Position numbers and translations under genes: made by a program
Notes under the pieces: model-generated
Database searches by the model: none
The model's input: only the letters and a program-made list of their open reading frames with translations
What the model was told of the DNA's origin: nothing
In this document: piece after piece, positions 44,296 to 52,699 of the stretch
Position numbering within the stretch: the first letter of the stretch is position 1
How the letters are laid out: each line of letters opens with the position of its first letter
Assembly (NCBI RefSeq): GCF_023534745.1
Contig: NZ_JAMHJQ010000005.1
Location: 449,889 to 513,888, forward strand
Source of the DNA: Streptomyces sp. 35G-GA-8
GTDB taxonomy: Bacteria > Actinomycetota > Actinomycetes > Streptomycetales > Streptomycetaceae
Reading direction: 5' to 3'
DNA: 64,000 nucleotides

Positions 44296-45111
44296 ATGGT
44301 GGAACGACGGACAGCGAGAAAGCGCCGTTATCTGGTGTGCCCGCCGGAGTATTTCGAGGTCCGCTATGCCATCAACCCCTGGATGACATCGGAGGTGCCG
44401 GTCGATTCCGCGCTGGCGCTGCGGCAATGGGAAACCCTCGTCTCCGTATACCGGGATCTGGGACATGACGTGGAGCTGATGACGCCCGTCGCCGGTCTTC
44501 CGGACATGGTGTTCGCCGCCAACTCCGCTCTGGTACTGGACGGGAGGGTGTTCGGCGCGCACTTTCACGCGCCGGAGCGGCGGCCGGAATCCGGTCACTA
44601 CCGGGCATGGTTCGAAAGCGCCGGCTTCGAGGTGGGCACACCTGTCCATATCTGTGAGGGAGAGGGGGACTTCATACCGGTGGGAGGGCTCCTTCTCGCG
44701 GGGACAGGCTTCCGTACCCTGCCGCAGGCGCACCAGGAGGCCCAGGAGTTCTTCGGTGTGCCCACGGTCAGCCTGCGCCTTGTCGACCCGCTCTTCTACC
44801 ATCTGGACACGGCGATGTTCGCGCTCGACGACGACAATGTCGCCTATTATCCGGGCGCGTTCTCACCGGGAAGTCAGCGGGTACTGAGAACCCTCTTTCC
44901 TGACGCGGTGATCGCGACCGCGCAGGACGCCAAGTGCTTCGGTCTCAATTCCCTGTCGGACGGGCGTCATGTGGTCATCGCCGAGGACGCGGTCGGTCTC
45001 ATCGAGGCGGTGGCGGAGCGCGGTTACCGTCCGGTCCCGGTGGATCTCTCGGAATTCCGGAAGGCCGGCGGCGGGGTGAAATGCTGTACGCAGGAGATCC
45101 GTACAGAGTAG
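44296..45111 (+). CDS. Dimethylargininase / amidinotransferase-family hydrolase (DDAH type)
   Basis: 271 residues of the pentein/guanidine-modifying superfamily. VCPPEYFEVRYAINPWM, PDMVFAANSALVLDG, ICEGEGDFIPVGG, LRLVDPLFYHLDTAMFALDD and the C-terminal GGGVKCCTQEI (nucleophilic Cys) match DDAH/arginine deiminase-like enzymes. It likely hydrolyses N-omega-methylarginine or a related guanidino compound to citrulline. In other actinobacteria the gene often neighbours ornithine aminotransferase; here it follows an Lrp gene by 121 bp and rocD is absent. Confidence 0.88.
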   Translation: MVERRTARKRRYLVCPPEYFEVRYAINPWMTSEVPVDSALALRQWETLVSVYRDLGHDVELMTPVAGLPDMVFAANSALVLDGRVFGAHFHAPERRPESGHYRAWFESAGFEVGTPVHICEGEGDFIPVGGLLLAGTGFRTLPQAHQEAQEFFGVPTVSLRLVDPLFYHLDTAMFALDDDNVAYYPGAFSPGSQRVLRTLFPDAVIATAQDAKCFGLNSLSDGRHVVIAEDAVGLIEAVAERGYRPVPVDLSEFRKAGGGVKCCTQEIRTE

Positions 45112-45248
45112 GTCCGTACGCGCGTGATCGGCACCGCGGTGGATCCGCCGTACACGGGCGCTTATGAGGTTGAGCCCCGAGTTCGGCCCGTGCTACCACT
45201 GACGGGTTCACAGAAAGCTGATCATGAAACAGCGAAGGGCTGGCAGAC

Positions 45249-45794
45249 ATGGTGCTCGGAGACCTCGTCAAGCTGCGAGCGATGGATCCGTCGGACGCCG
45301 AGGCACTGTGGCGGTGGAACCACGATCCCGACGTCATGCGCTGGATGAACGACGACTACGCCCAGCCGCTCGGCCGGGTCAGGAGGTGGCTGGAGGAGCG
45401 ACCGCGCAATGCCTACGGCGAGGTGCTCTTCGGGATCGAGGCGCTCACCGATCGGCACCTCATCGGCCTCGTCCAGCTGCGCGAGGCCGAGCCGGAGACG
45501 GGATGCGCCAAGCTGGACATCTATCTCGGTGAGAAGGAGTACTGGGGACGCGGGTACGCCACCGACGCGATGCGGGCGGTCTGCCGCTACGGGTTCGAGG
45601 AGATGCGGCTGCACAAGATCTCACTGACCGTCGTCACCGAGAACCACGCCGCGCACCGCGTCTACCAGAAGGTCGGCTTCGTCGACGAGGGCAGGCTGCG
45701 CCAGGCCTTCCGACGCGATGGCCAGTGGTACGACATGTTCACGATGGGGCTGCTGGAGGGCGAACTCCGTCAGGTGTCGAGGCCGGACGCGTAA
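45249..45794 (+). CDS. GNAT-family N-acetyltransferase (RimJ/RimL-like)
   Basis: 181 residues: VKLRAMDPSDAEALWRWNHDPDVMRWMNDDYAQPL, KLDIYLGEKEYWGRGYATDAMRAVCRYGFEEMRLHKISLTVVTENHAAHRVYQKVGFVDEGRLRQ. These are strong marks of the ribosomal-protein/antibiotic-type acetyltransferase group (RimJ/RimL, SpeG-like). Acceptor unknown. It converges on nuoN. Confidence 0.9.
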   Translation: MVLGDLVKLRAMDPSDAEALWRWNHDPDVMRWMNDDYAQPLGRVRRWLEERPRNAYGEVLFGIEALTDRHLIGLVQLREAEPETGCAKLDIYLGEKEYWGRGYATDAMRAVCRYGFEEMRLHKISLTVVTENHAAHRVYQKVGFVDEGRLRQAFRRDGQWYDMFTMGLLEGELRQVSRPDA

Positions 45795-45835
45795 GGCCGT
45801 GGTCAGGGAGCCCCGCCCCTGTCGGCGCGGGCAGT

Positions 45836-47254
45836 TCAGGGCGCCGGGCGGCCGTCCAGCATCCCGAGAACGGGCCCGCCCAGCAGTCCGAGTACCACCG
45901 ACCCGGCGGCGATCGCGCAGGCGAGGGCGCCGGCCGTCCGCGACCACGCGCGAGGCGTCGTCGGGGCGGGGCCCGAGACCGCGGCGGCGATCCAGCGCAG
46001 ATAGTAGAAGAGCGAGGCCACGGTGTTGACCGCCGCGACGACCGCCAGCCACGCGTGGCCGCCGTCGAACGCCGCGCTGAACGCCTCCAGTTTGCCGAGG
46101 AAGACGGCGGTGGGCGGCGTACCGACCAGGCCGAGCAGACAGACGACCAACGCGGTGGTCAGCGCGGGCCGTTCCCGTATCAGGCCCCGGTAGTCCTCGA
46201 TGGTGCGTGCCCCCGGCAGCGCGCACACGACGGCGAACGCCCCGAGGTTCGTCAGCGCGTACGCCGCCAGGTAGTACAGCAGGGCTCGCTGGTCGATGTC
46301 CGTACGTCCGCCGACGACGACGGGGAGCAGGAGGTAGCCGACCTGGCTGATGGTCGAGTACGCGAGCAGCCGTTTGACGTCCCGTTGGAAGAAGGCGGCC
46401 AGATTGCCCACCGTCATCGACGCGACGGACATGACCGCCACCAGCGCGGGCCACGGTACGGAGGTGTCCGCGAGGGGTACGGCCACGAGGCGGTAGAACG
46501 CGGCCAGCGCACCGATCTTGGGCACGGTCGTGAGGAACGCCGCCACCGGCGCCGAGCTGCCCTGTACGGCGTCCGGAACCCAGAAGTGCGCCGGTACGCC
46601 GCCCGCCTTGAACAGCACCCCTGCCAGGAGCGCCACCACACCGGCGGCCACCAGCCCGGCGGACGATTGCGGCAGCGCGGTCCGCAGCGCCGGATACGAC
46701 GTGCCGCGCCCGGCGGCGAGCAGCAGGGTGATCCCGCCGAGCATCACCACACCGAGGAGTGCCCCGACGACGTAGTACTTCAGCGCCGCCTCGGTGCCCG
46801 GACCGTCCTTGCGGAAGCCGGCCAGGGCGTACGCGGGGACACTGGCCAGCAGATAGCCGGCCGCGAGCAGCAGCAGGTCCTGGGTTCCGGCGAGCATCAG
46901 CGCCCCCAGGGCGGCGAGTTGCAGCAGTACATAGAACTCGCATTCCCGGCGGTTCGCGTGGAGCGGTCCGACGGCGAGGACGAGCACCAGCAGGGTGCCA
47001 CCGAGGATGACGATCCGGCCGGTGTTCGTGACCGGGTCCACCGCGAAGGACCCCCCGAACACGGTGGTGGCCGGCCCGGCGGCGGCCACGGCGGAGGCCC
47101 CGATGCCCGCGCCGCACGCCGTGACCGCCAGTGCGCCGGTCAGCCACTGCCGGCGCCGCGGCAGCCAGGCGCCCAGCAGCAGTCCGAGGACGGCGGACGC
47201 GGCGAGCAGTACCTCGGGGAGCAGATCGAGCGGGTTCTCGTTCATCTCCGTCAT
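45836..47254 (-). CDS. nuoN: NADH-quinone oxidoreductase subunit N-like (second nuo cluster)
   Basis: 472 residues with about 13-14 membrane helices. The antiporter-type Proton_antipo_M signature is present: GSSAPVAAFLTTVPKIGALAAFYRL with the key Lys, RDVKRLLAYSTISQVGYLLLPVV and GLVGTPPTAVFLGKLEAFSAAF. It forms one proton channel of the membrane arm. The start overlaps the nuoM stop by 4 bp (ATGA). Last gene of the leftward nuo cluster. Confidence 0.88.
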   Translation of the reverse strand: MTEMNENPLDLLPEVLLAASAVLGLLLGAWLPRRRQWLTGALAVTACGAGIGASAVAAAGPATTVFGGSFAVDPVTNTGRIVILGGTLLVLVLAVGPLHANRRECEFYVLLQLAALGALMLAGTQDLLLLAAGYLLASVPAYALAGFRKDGPGTEAALKYYVVGALLGVVMLGGITLLLAAGRGTSYPALRTALPQSSAGLVAAGVVALLAGVLFKAGGVPAHFWVPDAVQGSSAPVAAFLTTVPKIGALAAFYRLVAVPLADTSVPWPALVAVMSVASMTVGNLAAFFQRDVKRLLAYSTISQVGYLLLPVVVGGRTDIDQRALLYYLAAYALTNLGAFAVVCALPGARTIEDYRGLIRERPALTTALVVCLLGLVGTPPTAVFLGKLEAFSAAFDGGHAWLAVVAAVNTVASLFYYLRWIAAAVSGPAPTTPRAWSRTAGALACAIAAGSVVLGLLGGPVLGMLDGRPAP

Positions 47255-48765
47255 CGCGCGAGCAGCTCCAGCACGTGCCGGGAGGCCGGTTCGATGACGT
47301 CCAGCACGAAGCGTGGCGCCAGGCCGAGGATCACACCCAGGCCGAGCAGCGGAACGACGGCGGCACTCTCATGGGGCCGCAGGTCGGGGAACGGTCCCGC
47401 CGCGCCCGGCGCGACGGCCGGAAGCCGGAGCGGGCCGAAGAAGATCTGTCGCAGGGCGCGCAGGAACAGGCCCGCGGTGATCAGGATCCCCAGCACGGCG
47501 AGCCCGGTGGCCACCGGCCGCGGGCCGAGACTCCCGGTGAGGATCTGGAATTCGGCGATGAAGCCGGAGAACCCGGGCAGCCCAAGCGAGGCGAACGCGG
47601 CGACGCCGGTCAGCGCCGCGAAGACCGGCGCTCGTGCGGCGACGCCCGAGTACGCCGCCATGTCGTACGTACGCCCGCGCGCGTACAGCACGCCGGAGAG
47701 CAGGAACAGCGCTCCCGTCAGCAGACCGTGGCTGACCATCTGGAAGACGGCGCCGCTGACGGCGAGCCGGCGCGCCTCCGGGTCCGTACCGACGGACGCC
47801 GCCGCGCCGATCGCCAGGATGATGTAGCCCATGTGATTGACCGAGGTGTACGCGATCATCCGCTTGAAGTCGCTCTGGGCGAGCGCGACCAGCGCCCCGT
47901 ACAGCACGGAGACCACACCGATCACGACGAAGACCGCGGCGTACTCGCGCCAGGCACCGGGGACGATCGGCAGGGCGATACGCAGGAATCCGTACGTGCC
48001 CATCTTCAGCAGGACCCCGGCGAGGATCGCCGACCCCGCGGCCGGTGCCTCGGTGTGCGCCGGAGGCAGCCAGGTGTGGAAGGGGACGGTCGGTGTCTTG
48101 ACCGCCAGTCCGACGCCGATCGCGAGCAGGACGAGAGCGCCGTACAGGGACCGTCCGGCGAGCGGGTTCTCGCGGGTGAGATCGACGATGTCGAAGGTGT
48201 GCGGGGAGGCCCCCAGATACAGGCCGATGAATCCCAGCAGCAGGGCCAGCGAGCCGATGAAGGTGTAGAGGAAGAACTTCAGCGCGGCACGGGCCGCGTG
48301 CCGGTGTCCCCACCCCGCGATGACGAAGTACATGGCCACGATCGACAGATCGAAGAAGACGAAGAAGAGGATCAGGTCGAGGGCGACGAACAGCCCCAGG
48401 CAGGTCGTCTGGAGGAACAGGAAGAGCGCGGCGAGCTCGCGGACGCGCCGTCGCTCGCGCCACGCGTACAGCGCGCAGGCCAGGAACAGCACACAGGCCA
48501 TCGCGACCAGTGGCAGGGACAGCCCGTCGACGCCCACGTGGTAGCCGACCCCGGCGCTGGGGATCCAGCGGGCGCGGATCTCGTACCGCATCCCGTCGCC
48601 GGGCCCGAACCCCCACCACACGGCGACGGTCAGGGCCAGTTCCACCGCGGCGGTGGCCACCCACGCGGCGCGGAACAGACCGCGCGGGGCGCCGCGCGGG
48701 ACGCAGAGCAGCAGCGCCGCGACGGCGGTGGGAAGCAGGACGATGGCCGTGAGCACGGCGGTCAC
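47251..48765 (-). CDS. nuoM: NADH-quinone oxidoreductase subunit M-like
   Basis: 504 residues from GTG 48765, which overlaps the nuoL stop (GTGA). About 14 membrane helices with the NuoM/ND4 core: YHVGVDGLSLPLVAMACVL, TPTVPFHTWLPPAHTEAPAAGSAILAGVLLKMGTYGFLRI, QSDFKRMIAYTSVNHMGYIILAI and ASLGLPGFSGFIAEF. The channel lysines and the HTWLPxAHTEAPxxGS motif are intact, so this subunit looks functional for ion translocation. It overlaps nuoN by 4 bp. Confidence 0.92.
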   Translation of the reverse strand: MTAVLTAIVLLPTAVAALLLCVPRGAPRGLFRAAWVATAAVELALTVAVWWGFGPGDGMRYEIRARWIPSAGVGYHVGVDGLSLPLVAMACVLFLACALYAWRERRRVRELAALFLFLQTTCLGLFVALDLILFFVFFDLSIVAMYFVIAGWGHRHAARAALKFFLYTFIGSLALLLGFIGLYLGASPHTFDIVDLTRENPLAGRSLYGALVLLAIGVGLAVKTPTVPFHTWLPPAHTEAPAAGSAILAGVLLKMGTYGFLRIALPIVPGAWREYAAVFVVIGVVSVLYGALVALAQSDFKRMIAYTSVNHMGYIILAIGAAASVGTDPEARRLAVSGAVFQMVSHGLLTGALFLLSGVLYARGRTYDMAAYSGVAARAPVFAALTGVAAFASLGLPGFSGFIAEFQILTGSLGPRPVATGLAVLGILITAGLFLRALRQIFFGPLRLPAVAPGAAGPFPDLRPHESAAVVPLLGLGVILGLAPRFVLDVIEPASRHVLELLAR

Positions 48766-50822
48766 CTCATGAGGACGAGTACGACGGCGAGGACGGTGAA
48801 GGCGACAACGGCCTGGGCGAGGTACTGATGCAGCTGACCGGTCTGCGGCAGGCGTGCCCAGCGGCCGAGTGCGCGCGCACCGGCGGCGACGCCCTCGACG
48901 CCGCCGTCGACGCGCCCTTCGACCCGGCGGTCGGTCCAGCGTGCGAGCCGCAGCACGGCGCGTGCGCCGCCGTCGACCGCGCGGTCCAGTACGTGGTCGT
49001 CGAACGCGGCCAGGGCGTGGGCGAGGCGTACCACCGGGCGCCCGAGGAGGAGACGGGCCGCTGCCTCCAGGCCCAGCCAGTCGGCCCACCACCGGCTGCC
49101 GGGAGCGCGTGGGCCTCTCACCCACACGGCGGCCGAGGCGACGAGGGCCAGCCCGCCGGAGAGCAGGAACTCCCAGACCGGCGGGGCGGGTTCGGCCGGG
49201 GCCCCCAGTACCCGGCCGAGGGCCTCGCGCCCCGGCGGGAAGGCCAGCACGGTCAGTCCTGCGCAGGCGACGGCGAGACCCACCAGGGGCGGCCGGGTCA
49301 CCCGGGGAAGGGTCACCTCGGGCGCGTCGCTAGGCCCTGTCTGACAAATAGCGTCGTCCGCCCGGAGGGCGGGGCTCGCGGCGTCTGGTGCACTACGTTC
49401 GCTGCGCTCTCTCCGTCTCGGCGCCCTGACTCCTCCTTCGGATGCCGAGCGCGATCGCAAGGCGGAGGGTCGTTCTCGTAGCGGAGCTACTTGGACGAGC
49501 CCGACAACGCGGCGAGCGCGCGTGCCAGGCGTCGCGAGCCAGGCGGGATTTGTCAGACAGGGCCTAGGCCCCCAGACGAACCAGAGCGCTTTCGCCGCGT
49601 ACACCGCCGACACGACGGCCCCCGCGAGACCGACCCCGTACAGCGCGGCGCTCTCGTGCAGCACCGCGGCGAGGAGAACGTCCTTCGCCGCCCACAGCGA
49701 CAACGGTGGGACGCCGGCGAGCGTGAGCGCCGCGACGGTGAAGGCGATGCCTGCCGTACGGTCGCGGCGTGCCGCGCCGCGCAGGGCGGGGAGCGTTCTG
49801 GCGCCCAGGGCGGCCAGCCAGCAGCCCGCGACCAGGAACGCGAGGCTCTTCGCCGCCGCGTGGGCCATCAGCTGGAGGGTCGCGCCGGTGGCAGATCCGA
49901 CGCCCGCGGCGAGCACCATGAAGCCGATCTGCGCGCAACTGGACGCGGCCAGCAGCTGCTTGAGGTCGTTCTGCGCGACCGCGACCAGGCCCAGCAGCAC
50001 GGCGGTGACCGCGCCCGCCCAGGCCACCGAGGTCCCTCCCCAGCCGGACGCGGCCAGCAGCGGTTCCAGGCGGATCAGGAGATACGCGCCGGCCACCACC
50101 ATGGTCGCGGAGTGCAGCAGGGCGGAGACCGGACTCGGACCCCGTATGGCGTGCGAGAGCCAGAAGCTGAAGGGCAGTTGGGCCGATTTGCCAAGTGCGG
50201 CGACGATGACCCCCGCGGTGATGACCGCGAGCCAGGGTCCGGTGGCACCCGGCAGATCCGCGAGGGCGAGCGAGCCCGCCCCGCCGGCCGCGAGGGCGGC
50301 CCCGGCGGCGAGATACAGCCCGAGGTCCGCCGCGCGCGTGGTGAGGAAGGCGATGTTCGCCGCCCGGCCGTTCTCCGGATCGCGCCACCAGAACCCGATG
50401 AGCGCCCAGGAGGTGGCGCCCATCAACTCCCAGGCCATCAGCAGTACGGGGAGCGTCGCCGCCGTCACGGTGGCCAGCATGGCGCCGCTGAACAGGAGCA
50501 TGAGCCCGAAGAAACGTGCGCGCGCCGCCCCGGGAGGGACATCGCCGACGCTGAAGACCAGGACGGCGGTGGTGATTGCCGCCACCGTCACGGTCATCAC
50601 CCCGGAAAGGCCGTCCACCACGAGCCGTACGGGCAGCCCGTCGAGCAGCGGGGCCCCGGCCGTCGGACGGCCGACGGCGACCGCGATGGCGAGGCCCAGG
50701 GTGACGAGGGCGGTGGCGACCGCGGCCACGGGCGCGGCCCGGTCGGTGCCGCGTCCGCCGGCCGCGAGTACGGTTCCCGTGGTGAGCGGCAGGGCGAGCA
50801 GCGCCCACAGCAGGGCGCTCAC
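48762..50822 (-). CDS. nuoL: NADH-quinone oxidoreductase subunit L-like, with in-frame element insertion
   Basis: 686 residues from GTG 50822 (overlaps nuoK stop). Core motifs: SFWLSHAIRGPSPVSALLHSATMVVAGAYLLIRL, QNDLKQLLAASSCAQIGFMVLAAG, LAGVPPLSLWAAKDVLL; typical NuoL has PTPVSALIHAATMV. At about residue 419 the 234-bp element B enters without breaking the frame and adds 78 basic, hydrophilic residues (RPCLTNPAWLATPGTRAR and onward) between helix-rich parts; removing it restores WGPSDAPEV. The C-terminal lateral-helix region and QTGQLHQYLAQAVVAF follow. Function after insertion is uncertain. Confidence 0.88.
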   Translation of the reverse strand: MSALLWALLALPLTTGTVLAAGGRGTDRAAPVAAVATALVTLGLAIAVAVGRPTAGAPLLDGLPVRLVVDGLSGVMTVTVAAITTAVLVFSVGDVPPGAARARFFGLMLLFSGAMLATVTAATLPVLLMAWELMGATSWALIGFWWRDPENGRAANIAFLTTRAADLGLYLAAGAALAAGGAGSLALADLPGATGPWLAVITAGVIVAALGKSAQLPFSFWLSHAIRGPSPVSALLHSATMVVAGAYLLIRLEPLLAASGWGGTSVAWAGAVTAVLLGLVAVAQNDLKQLLAASSCAQIGFMVLAAGVGSATGATLQLMAHAAAKSLAFLVAGCWLAALGARTLPALRGAARRDRTAGIAFTVAALTLAGVPPLSLWAAKDVLLAAVLHESAALYGVGLAGAVVSAVYAAKALWFVWGPRPCLTNPAWLATPGTRARRVVGLVQVAPLRERPSALRSRSASEGGVRAPRRRERSERSAPDAASPALRADDAICQTGPSDAPEVTLPRVTRPPLVGLAVACAGLTVLAFPPGREALGRVLGAPAEPAPPVWEFLLSGGLALVASAAVWVRGPRAPGSRWWADWLGLEAAARLLLGRPVVRLAHALAAFDDHVLDRAVDGGARAVLRLARWTDRRVEGRVDGGVEGVAAGARALGRWARLPQTGQLHQYLAQAVVAFTVLAVVLVLMR
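49330..49567. mobile_element. MITE-like element B (238 bp with both CTAG ends) inside nuoL
   Basis: CTAGGCCCTGTCTGACAAAT at the left matches its exact complement at the right end. Counting one CTAG as target duplication, the insertion is 234 bp, a multiple of three, and stays open in the nuoL frame. The core shares CCCGCCTGGCTCGCG, TCGTCCAAGTAGCTCCGCTACGAG, CCTCCGCCTTGCGATCGC and GCGAGCCCCGCCCT with element A, in opposite orientation and with about 57 bp extra. No transposase ORF. Its ends resemble IS5-family termini with CTAG targets (inference). Confidence 0.88.
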
Positions 50823-51124
50823 TCCCTCAGCTCCGCCGCCATGTCGGTCATGTCGACCTCGCGGGCCCGGAAGAGCGCGGTGACCACGGCGAAGCCGATG
50901 GCCATCTCCACCGCCATCACCGTGACCGCGAGGACGACGAGCACCTGACCGTCGGCGGAGGCGGGCGCGATGTAGTGCCAGACGGCGGCGGCACCGAGGA
51001 TGACGCCGCCCACCATCAGTTCGAGGCCCATCATCAGCATGACGATCGACTGCTGAGTGAGCGCGCCGAACAGCCCGGTGCTGAACAGCGCGGCGGCGAG
51101 CAGGAGGAACAGATCGAGACTCAT
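50819..51124 (-). CDS. nuoK: NADH-quinone oxidoreductase subunit K-like
   Basis: 101 residues, three membrane helices: LDLFLLLAAALFSTGLFGALTQQSIVMLMMGLELMVGGVILGAAAV and VLAVTVMAVEMAIGFAVVTALFR. The two buried glutamates of NuoK (GLELM and AVEMAIG) are present. ATG 51124 overlaps the nuoJ stop (ATGA), and its stop overlaps the nuoL GTG. Confidence 0.92.
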   Translation of the reverse strand: MSLDLFLLLAAALFSTGLFGALTQQSIVMLMMGLELMVGGVILGAAAVWHYIAPASADGQVLVVLAVTVMAVEMAIGFAVVTALFRAREVDMTDMAAELRE

Positions 51125-51724
51125 GGGCCGTCGCCTCCTCGTTCCGGATCTCCGGCAGTCCGGGTCCGGGCTCGGGCTCCGGCTCCAGCTCCGGCTCCGG
51201 CTCGTAGGTCGTCGCCGAACCGGTCGTAGCGTCCGTGTCGGGTGGCCAGCGCGACCGTGGCGACGATCGCGGCGAACAGGGCCAGGCCCAGGGTCATCAT
51301 GGCGAGCATCTGCGGTCCCATCAGCGACAGCCCGAGCGCTGTCGTGGGATCGTCCGGCGGTCTTCCCTTCCGGGGCGGGCCAGGGCGCGAGGAGCGCGCC
51401 GGCGGCCAGCACCGCGAAGACCACCCCGCAGATCCCGGCCGCGCCGTTCTTGTTGTGCACCATCGACATGGGCAGGAGACCGGCCGGGTTCATCATGTAC
51501 ATCACCATGAACACCGCCATGACGGCCATCTCGATGGTCATCATCAGGATGATCACCACGCCGAGATAGTCGAGGCCGAGCAGTAGGACCTCACCGCCGA
51601 CGCAGAGCAACGACATCAGCAGGGCGTAGGTCGCCCGCGCCATCGAGTCGAACCGGAACACCATGATCCCGGCGCCGGTCGCGAGGACGGCGAGCACCCA
51701 GAAGATCACGTCGTCACGCGTCAA
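51121..51724 (-). pseudogene. nuoJ: NADH-quinone oxidoreductase subunit J-like, frameshifted
   Basis: Codons from 51724 (MTRDDVIFWVLAVLATGAGIMVF) encode NuoJ helices 1-4 up to about 51380 (LLAPWPAPEG). Continuation of NuoJ (PDDPTTALGLSLMGPQML, then a helix MTLGLALFAAIVATVALATRHGRYDR) lies in the neighbouring frame and ends at 51121, overlapping nuoK ATGA. One base gained or lost near 51365-51380 (a GGGG run at 51372-51375) explains it; a sequencing error or a recent mutation are both possible. Reading straight on fuses into nuoK. The C-terminal tail is encoded by GGCTCC hexamer repeats (51175-51204). Confidence 0.8.
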
Positions 51725-51754
51725 CGGCTCCTCACCCGCCCGCCACCTGTCCTG

Positions 51755-52699
51755 TCATCGATGGAGCACGACCAGGGCCACGAGGAGCGCCTGAAGGAGC
51801 GTCAGCGGTACGAGCACGAGCCAGGCGAACCCCATGTAGCGGTCCATGCGCAGGACCGGCAGCAGCCGGCGCCCCGTCACCAGCAGGGCCAGTACCAGCG
51901 CGGTCTTCAGCACGGTCCACGCCCAGCCGGGCAGCAGCGGCCCGTGTCCGCCGCCGAGGAAGAGCGGCACGCTGAAGGCCGCGGTCACCACGAGCAGCAG
52001 CCACCGCCCGCCCAGGAACACCAGCCGGTCCACGCCCGACAGCTCGACCGCCGCGCCACCTGCCGTGTCCCGTCCCAGCGGTCCGCCGAACGGCCCCCAG
52101 AACGACATGGCCATCGCGCTCAGCAGATAGACGACGAAGGCGGCCGGCATCCACACCACGAACCACAGCCCCTCCTGAGCGGCGACGACATCGCCGACGC
52201 GCAGGGACTCGGCGCCCAGGGCCGCGGTGGTGAGGGCGAACATGTGCGGCAGCTCGTACGCCAGCCCCTGTGCGAGGAAGCGGTATCCGCCGATCAGTGA
52301 CAACACCGAGTTGGGCCCCCAGCCCGCCAGCCACACCGCCGCCCAGGAAAGGGCCTCCATGGCGTTGAACCACACAACGCCCACGCTCGGATCGCTGACG
52401 GCGCGAAACCCCCAGGGCAGCACCGCGCCCGCGAGCACGGCGGCCACGGGGACCAGCACCACTCCGGCCCTGCCGAGCGCCGCGTCCGCGGCTGTCGTCC
52501 GGCGCCGCTGCTGTACGAGGAGGCGCAGGCCCTCACGTACCGGTGCCGCCGCCCGAGCGCCCCACTCGCCTGGTGTACCCGCGCGCCCCCGCTCCGCGGC
52601 GGCCGTCAGCGCCGCGTCGCATCCCGCCGTGACGACGGCGGCGGCCAGCAGGACGAGCGGCAGGACCGCGGTGGCCCACAGGGGCGCGGATTCAGGCAT
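51755..52699 (-). CDS. nuoH: NADH-quinone oxidoreductase subunit H-like, divergent
   Basis: 314 residues with about eight membrane helices (LWATAVLPLVLLAAAVV at the start, TLLQALLVALVVL at the end). The NuoH layout is visible (PVREGLRLLVQQRRR, GWGPNSVLSLIGGYRFLAQGLAYELPHMFAL, PAAFVVYLLSAMA), but the acidic quinone-site stretch usually reading ENRxPFDLPEAESELVAG is replaced by SFWGPFGGPLGRDTAGGAAV. ATG 52699 overlaps the NuoB/D-like gene by 8 bp. A 30-bp gap separates it from nuoJ; nuoI is absent. Confidence 0.82.
   Translation of the reverse strand: MPESAPLWATAVLPLVLLAAAVVTAGCDAALTAAAERGRAGTPGEWGARAAAPVREGLRLLVQQRRRTTAADAALGRAGVVLVPVAAVLAGAVLPWGFRAVSDPSVGVVWFNAMEALSWAAVWLAGWGPNSVLSLIGGYRFLAQGLAYELPHMFALTTAALGAESLRVGDVVAAQEGLWFVVWMPAAFVVYLLSAMAMSFWGPFGGPLGRDTAGGAAVELSGVDRLVFLGGRWLLLVVTAAFSVPLFLGGGHGPLLPGWAWTVLKTALVLALLVTGRRLLPVLRMDRYMGFAWLVLVPLTLLQALLVALVVLHR

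Noticed and set aside
50819-51724. A 301-codon frame joining NuoJ and NuoK
   Set aside because: The middle is out-of-frame low-complexity sequence; NuoJ continues in another frame whose stop overlaps the real nuoK start.
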